A DNA stretch of 64,000 nt, from NCBI RefSeq assembly GCF_000003815.2, contig NC_049987.1, positions 4,386,907-4,450,906 on the forward strand, read 5' to 3'. The notes below the pieces were generated by a model. It searched no databases, was not told the DNA's origin, and worked only from the letters and a program-made list of their open reading frames with translations. The translations under genes and the position numbers were made by a program. Source of the stretch: Branchiostoma floridae (Eukaryota; Chordata; Leptocardii; Amphioxiformes; Branchiostomatidae). Positions 55,801 through 61,800 of the stretch are shown here, one piece after another; positions within the stretch are counted from its first letter, which is position 1; every line of letters starts with the position of its first letter.

Positions 55801-58800
55801 GCACATGTACCTTGTGTAACATTCTATCTGCCCAGTGCTGACGGAAGTTTCCTCTACGTCACACGGGTACTGGTGGGTAGCTGACAGGAACTTCACACGG
55901 ACAACAGCAAACGTCATGCTGATATCCACTGGGATATCTGGTGGGAAGAAAAGTGTAATTTGTTGTGACATCTAGAGACATATCAACAGGATAACAAGTG
56001 TTTAGTGTTTTATTCAATGGCGATATATAGACATATGTCTTACGTTTGGAACTGGCCTTAACGCCACTGGTACCACCTATGTAAATTTGTGGATATTTTA
56101 CGTGTGGGAGTGCAACTGTTAGCAGCGACACCTATTTGTAGTACGTAATAGAACCAGTCAGAATTTTCCTGGGGACGTTGACAGACAGTCACCAAAACGT
56201 TGGTCTTCAAAAACACTTGCATTGTTGTGTACAAAGAACTTTGTTGTCCTGTGACGTGACAGCCCGATATAATACTCTTCAAGGATATATCAACAGTTTT
56301 TAAAAGAATCAGAATAAAAGAAAGGTTAGGAACTTGAGAGAAGTGTTCCGCGCACAGTGTGGAATTGAATCCGAATGCCGAAATTGACTCTTTTGCTGTT
56401 GTTTACAGTTCGCCTTGCTACAATGCGTATCAGCTATTTTGTCCTAGACCAAGGGTATCTATACATCAGGGTATCCGTTAGGGAGCTCTCTTGCTATTTG
56501 TATTCAATGAGTCTCATAAATGCCTGTCTTTTGACAAGAGAGATCCAAAACGATACCGTGTAGTAGGAGAGTAGGTTAAAACGTGAATAATGCACTGCTG
56601 CATGAAATGCATTTTTCAGTATTCTCTTCAAATACTTAACGAGTGCTTAAATATCTGGTTCTGTATAGTGATGACTGCTTGGTGTTAGAATAAATGACTT
56701 ACTTTGTCCGAAGATCTTGATGTTGGTTCCTCCCTTCAGGCTCCCCACGTGAGGGGCTACTCCGGAGATCCGGGTAGTTCCTGTCCGGAGAAATGAAAAA
56801 AAAATGTATACGTACAATACACAATCTTGAAAATTCATCTGTGTTGGAAAGTTCTCCTGTGTTGGTACATGGAATGGACCCGCCTATTGCTACCTCCATC
56901 ATCATGACGTTAGAAACACATGACTCCAGCAACGTAAGTGCTAGATAACCTGTATCGCCCCCCGTCTCGATTCAATGTCGGACAAGGAGTAAAGGAAGCA
57001 GAGTACATTAAAGCTGAGTCAGACATTGAACACAGATATGTATGACACAGGTAATCTGACTGTGTACCAACAGCTAAATACATCGAGGAATATTTGGACC
57101 TACCGCCACACGTGTGAACGATACGTTGAGCTTAATTCAGATACGTTTACGTAGTTTGCTCCACTCGTTTTGTTTATGTATGTAATTGTAGCAGGCCTTA
57201 CGAAAGTCGCTGTGTCAATACATATTTCTGTATGAATCCCAGGGGTATACAGAGTTATATCATTGCCAGCAGAAACAGGTCTTCCAAATGACGATTAATG
57301 CATTTTAAAGTCAATCTATGAACCTTTTGACAGCATACCAGAAAGCAACTATGATCTTTCTGAAATGTGTAATGCAGAGTACTACAATATCAAAGTATTT
57401 CTCAGCCTTACATAAATTCTCAGGTTGAGAGAGACATTGATCCCTTTAGGCTTAGGTCGCATTTCCAAAGGGGGCCCGAAAGGGTAGTTTTCAGGGGCGA
57501 ATATAATGATATAAAAGACATTAAGATACACAATATACGATTCATGGGCATAATTTGTGTATATTTATAGATATATATTTTAATTTTTTGTCTGTTAAAA
57601 CATCCCGACCGGGCCCCGGTTTGGAAATGTGACCTAAGTCTTACAGGGTAAGTAGGTACATGGGTCGTTTTATGAGTAGATATTGCTTACTCAACTTCTT
57701 AATGCAAATAAAATATTTTCTACTCCATCGTCAGATAAACAGCCAAGAAACGCATGCCTTTATCGGTAACATGGCTGGCGTCTTGCGTTATGTAATTCAA
57801 TACCACCGTGAAAAATAGTTTTTGATGCGTCTGTAACGTGCATGTGTTTCTAGATATTTGTGATATTTGCCAGTATGATCTTGGAACCTCTGGGTAGATT
57901 GTAATGATCTGTAATATTTGGTATGTGGAATGGGGGTTAGAAGACAAAGGTCAAGGTCGACTTAGACTCAGATTCTGGTGTGTGGGCTTGTTACGTTAGC
58001 TTTTTTGACACCATACGTAACGGTTAAGGTGTTTGACCCAATACCCAGAGGTTCCGAGTTCGAATCCTCTGGCATGCTACCAACGCTGTGCCCTTGGTGA
58101 AGACAATTTACACGCGGCTTCCCTCGCCTCACTCATGTGGAAATAAGTATTTTGCCGAAAAACAATGTTGAACTGTTCCCATGTTTTTTAGGAGAGCCAC
58201 CCCATGAACACGTCGAAGAACCCAACACACCTATCAAAAAGAGTTCTGGACCTTCCCATCCATTGTGAGTGGATCAAATAAAACTGCCCAGATATGCAGG
58301 TTGTACTGTTCAGTACAAACTTGGTGTGTTACCCCATGAAGAGGTTTATTGCTGTTTATTTTTTCAGGTGTCCGAAACGCCTATTACTCTCCTTGTCCAA
58401 TTTAGCTTTTATCGCGTTTTTATCTACCTTTGTATTGGCAAACCACGTGAAATGGGTAATTATGAAGATATGACCGACTCCTGGACTTTGCTATGCAAAT
58501 CAGAAGATTGGAATCATGAGGTGCAATAAAATGAAGCTGATGTTTTGTAATTGACAATCTATCAGTGTTAAGAGGACTTAAACACATTGTACTCTGACCG
58601 AGATGAGAAGCAATTGGACAAATACAATACAGGAAAGCAACTAGCCTGGATACCATACCCCAACCTCAAAATATTTCTTTCGTGTTGGGGTCTGGTAGGA
58701 TGGCTGTAGAAAGGTTCTCGAAGGCCCTTGATCAAAGGGAGGATAACCTAGGATTGATGACCACTCTCACCACAGGTAGCCAGCTACAACACACCACAGT

Positions 58801-61800
58801 TGGTCAGCAGGCTATCACAGTAGCGAATCCTGTACTTAGTGGTCACTGTTATGGATTCAAAAAATACAGTTGGGGGTGTTTAACCAATCATGGCAGGGGT
58901 GTAATTACCTCCTGCTGATCCTGTGCTGTTCTATTGGTGGAGTTTTTTGCCCACTATAAGGGGCAAAATTGAGAAGAGTTCCTATCCCATCCTGCCAGAC
59001 CCCTGCACGATAGATACCTGAGATCGGGCTGGGGTTTGGTAACCAGGCTAGAAAGCAACGTCTACAAATATGTAGTTGGTGTGTTTTTAAGGTGGAAAGG
59101 CGGCGTTGTGGTTAGGGTTGTTAACTAAAGGTTCTTTGTTCGAATCCCTAGCTGGCCGCAATATTGCGCACTTGGGAGAAGCACTTTACATCAGCTTTTA
59201 TTTATTTCCTAGACTGAGGTGAAAATAAGCACCAAGCTTTCATTAGGGATGTCCTCTTGGATGGGACGTTAGTTAGATCACGGAGTCCATGTTTGAGGAG
59301 AGCCACACCTCAAGCACGTTAAAGAACTTACCACACAACTCGATAAGAGTAGGAGTCCTTCCTGGTGTGAGTGGATCACATATTACAGTCCTGTCATATG
59401 CTATGGTTTTGATACCAAACCGAACAGGTTGTGGGAATCAAAAATGAGATTTAAAACACAACAAAACCTAGAGAACGTCAAAGAAATTAGTCATCAGCAT
59501 AACTTCAGAAGATATCTTGACATAGACTTCGGATTTTCGTTCCGACCGGGCTCCGGTTTCGAAATATGATCTTGGCATTTCATAGCTTGTACTTACTGTA
59601 CAAAACTGGTGTGCTATGCTTTAAGTCAGTTTACTGGTTAAGAAAAACAAAACAAATATCTAGCATCTTATCTAGGTACTGGTTTATTGCCCACTTAGAT
59701 AGTCTACAATCAGTGCTAATGTGATCAGGTATCCCATAAGTTGTGAGATGTCCTCATTAAAAAAGTAATAAAACCATCTGCATCACGACCGAAGACTACT
59801 GTGTTCCTGGAGACAGTAGTCGTCCAGCAATGAATGTTCTATTACCAATATTTATCCAACCCCATCTATTACACATGTCACTAATTACACCTATTTCCTT
59901 CCTTCATTCAGGTTGAAAACCGTATTGTCAGTTTAGCTAGGGCGGCCCCTTGGAAAGGACGTTAGGTGAAGGTCGACGTCCCTTGTTTGAGGAGAGACAC
60001 GCCTCAAGTAGCTAAAAGAACCCATCGCACTTATTGAAAGCAGTAGGGGTCCTTCCCAGTGTAAATGTATGAAAAAAATCTGTACAGATATGCAGATTGT
60101 ATTGTTTAGTACAGACCTGGTGTGTTACGCCATGAGGTGGTTTAATAGGTATGCAATACAAAACAGACAAAGTAACTTTACAAGCGTGTTGCCCGTCAAT
60201 GGTCAACGGTCCATTTTGTAATGTATCAGACATGTCTGATATCGTCTTTGTCCAATTTAGACTTTCCTCGTGCTTTTATCTATTTGTAAACCACGCGAGA
60301 GGAGTGATTATAAACATACGACCGACTCCCGGACTTTGCTAAACAGACGGTCAAATCGGAAGATTGGAATTATTTGGTGCAATAAAATGAAGCTGATGTG
60401 TTATGATTATCATCATCAAACCATCAATCTTAAAAGGACTAGATACACGATGTACTCTGACCGAGTAGTGAAAAAGTCGGAAACCGAATGATCTAAAAAG
60501 CACTGAAAATTTGATGGAGCTCAATCTTTTTTACTTCTTTTTCGATGATCTTATGGCTAGGGTTCTTGACCTGGAAACTAAAGGTGCAAATCCCGAGAAA
60601 GCAGACCCCAAACCAAACAAAACAAACAAACTAGGTAACTTTACTTTTCATCTGAGTGACATGACGAAATGCCTGGATTCTCAATGTCTGCACCTGTTAC
60701 ACCTAGGCGACATAATACGGAAAGTTCATTTGCAAGTTGTTGTTTTTCTAATTCTATTTGATTTTGGACAGACGAGGACAATTTGGCACTGCACTCAAGT
60801 TTGTAGCTTATATTAACAGCGCCACATACACGGTACAGACAGAAGGTAAAGGTAGTCTTTTACCTCCCCGACCGAAGTCAGTACCCATTTTTACCTGGGT
60901 GAAGTAAGAAAAGTCGTGTTAAGTGCCTTTCCCAAGGACACAACGTCGGGGGAACGGCGGGATCGAACTCAGGACCTATAGATTCCGAGCCGAATGCTCT
61001 ACAAGTTACTCCACGCCTGACGCCACCTTTGCAAGTTCAAAGGCTAATTGCAAGTTGAAACATACAGACATACATACATGTGACAATATGGCCAGTCTTG
61101 TAGCAAATACTAGTGTTAGATATATCTAGACAAGTCTGGGTTCACCTCTTTTTTGCGAGAAGCCGTGAGTCTAGAGGGACTAAATCTGACGCTGTAGACA
61201 TGTCTAAAAAGCTAAAGATCAACTAGTTTTCGTCTCCCTAACTTTAGACAGGTCGGAGATTTAAATTTGACTGACCCGTTTTCTGTAGCGGTTGCTCAGT
61301 AATCTCCAAGCAGATCCTAAGGTAGAACCAACTTCTTCCTCAAACTTCTTCCTTACATCACAAGCTATCTGCCACAAAAAATCAAGACCATAGCATGTCC
61401 AGGTCAAGAGATACAAAGAATTGAAGTTCTGCTGCAGTACCAAGGTCACACAACAGGGGGGGGGGCAAAATCGACCCTGACCTTTGTCTCTCCAACACTT
61501 ACCCACATACCAAATATCATTACAATCCATTAAAAGGTTCTAGAGTTATGCTGACCACAAGTATCCGGGAACAGAAACACACACACACACATACACACAG
61601 GCAGACACATCAAAACTATACCTCCATTTTTCATGGAGGTAATAAGATAGTATCAAAAGCTGCCAGAGGAGTGAGGCCGGCCTTGGAGTGTATTTGGCTC
61701 TCAGTGTCCAATGACTCCCTTTGGCCAGCTGTACTTCTTAGCCAGCTTTAATACTATCTAATGCCAATGGTTAATCTGCCTGGAGATTTAGTTGCTCAGG

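Noticed and set aside
58015-58100. Functional tRNA gene
   Set aside because: Only the B-box-like part is good; no cloverleaf can be closed, and the sequence is repeated elsewhere with a common tail, so it is SINE-like.
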